A DNA stretch of 5,046 nt, from the NCBI GenBank assembly GCA_937997605.1, contig CALLFD010000351.1:1-5046 (forward strand), given 5' to 3'. The translations under genes were made by a program, and so were the position numbers. The notes below the pieces were generated by a model. It was given only the letters and a program-made list of their open reading frames with translations, had not been told where the DNA came from and ran no database searches. Source of the stretch: an uncultured Collinsella sp. Its GTDB lineage: Bacteria > Actinomycetota > Coriobacteriia > Coriobacteriales > Coriobacteriaceae. Shown in pieces: positions 4,690 through 5,046 of the stretch; position 1 is the first letter of the stretch, and each line of letters begins with the position of its first letter.

Positions 4690-5046
4690 CGCCGAGGCCA
4701 GGCGCGTCACCTCCATCGCCCGTGCCATCAACTGGAGCTATATGTGGCGCCGCCTGATGAGCTACGTCTGGCTCGATCTGTTGCTGGTGGTGATTGCGGC
4801 GGCGATCCTCGTCTATGGATACAACCAGACGCTGCCCGACAGCGCATTTACCGCAGGCTGGATTCCCGGCGCCACTGTTCACGGCATGTCGCTGACGCCC
4901 GCGTGCGGCTGGGACCCGACAACGCTCGCCTATACCGTCGAGCTTGCACGTACCACCAAGACCTTCCCCCTCGCGCAGGACCTCGTCGCGTTATGGCCTC
5001 TCTACCTTGTCGTTGTGGGTTGGCAGGTCATCAGCGTGCTCAACAT
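4673..5046 (+). CDS. Sensor histidine kinase, N-terminal part only (runs off the window)
   Basis: The frame is open from 4673 to the window end (124 codons) with no stop, directly after and overlapping the regulator. It shows the input half of a membrane sensor kinase. A basic cytoplasmic N-terminus contains ARAINWSYMWRRLM. Membrane segment one is at about 31-50 (VWLDLLLVVIAAAILVYGY). An extracytoplasmic region of about 50 residues (51-103) follows, and membrane segment two is at about 104-123. The dimerisation histidine and ATPase domains would lie beyond 5046 and are not seen, so the kinase call rests on position beside an OmpR-type regulator and this topology. The ATG at 4673 overlaps the regulator by 17 bp. 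An alternative ATG at 4742, preceded by TGGAG, would leave 52 bp between the genes. The single Cys78 in the outer loop and its Pro/Trp-rich character are the only hints about the signal. Confidence 0.8.
   Translation, partial: MSAARNAEARRVTSIARAINWSYMWRRLMSYVWLDLLLVVIAAAILVYGYNQTLPDSAFTAGWIPGATVHGMSLTPACGWDPTTLAYTVELARTTKTFPLAQDLVALWPLYLVVVGWQVISVLN

Noticed and set aside
3265..4731. 488-codon open frame on the minus strand
   Set aside because: It lies opposite DUF4342 and the response regulator, both with clear conserved motifs. Its His/Arg/Gly/Val-rich composition is typical of an antisense shadow in GC-rich DNA, and it has no recognisable domain.

Overview
The window is high-GC and densely coded, and it begins inside Illumina adapter sequence, so it is one end of an assembled contig. 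Gene content and style point to an actinobacterial gut lineage of the Coriobacteriia, most like Collinsella or a relative. The clues are the GluQRS sequence style, GC-rich codon use, the DUF4342 gene followed by an OmpR-type regulator and kinase, and the gene order. The genus is inference from memory; no search was run.

Layout. Positions 1-49 are sequencing adapter, not genome. From 50 to 791 there is a 5'-truncated glutamyl-Q tRNA(Asp) synthetase (gluQRS). From 838 to 1617 lies a compact type II toxin-antitoxin operon of a DUF1778 ribbon-helix-helix antitoxin and a TacT-like GNAT acetyltransferase toxin. The two genes overlap by ATGA, and a perfect 21-bp palindrome precedes them. By hand count the toxin gene is about 53% GC against about two thirds in its neighbours, which suggests an acquired module. 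A 12-bp inverted repeat (1657-1700) separates it from a convergent minus-strand pair: a 79-residue two-helix membrane protein (2550-2789), then a calcineurin-like metallophosphoesterase (1739-2464).

The intergenic stretch 2790-3342 contains the most unusual object: a 184-bp imperfect palindrome (2950-3133) with 32-bp perfect arms. Residual pairing continues through the 120-bp middle around one shared centre. It codes for nothing convincing and looks like a miniature inverted-repeat element or a long structured RNA. After it come a plausible promoter and a GC-rich leader with two hairpins. These lead into a plus-strand operon of a DUF4342 membrane protein (3343-3885), an OmpR/PhoB response regulator with an unusually long Gly/Ala-rich linker (3904-4689), and an overlapping sensor kinase (4673 onward) cut off by the window end.

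How the genes work together: the antitoxin and toxin form a self-contained, probably autorepressed unit. The regulator and kinase form a two-component pair, with the DUF4342 protein probably co-transcribed. The other genes look like independent housekeeping or hypothetical functions. I see no large undescribed multi-gene system; the palindromic element is the best candidate for something not explained by ordinary annotation.
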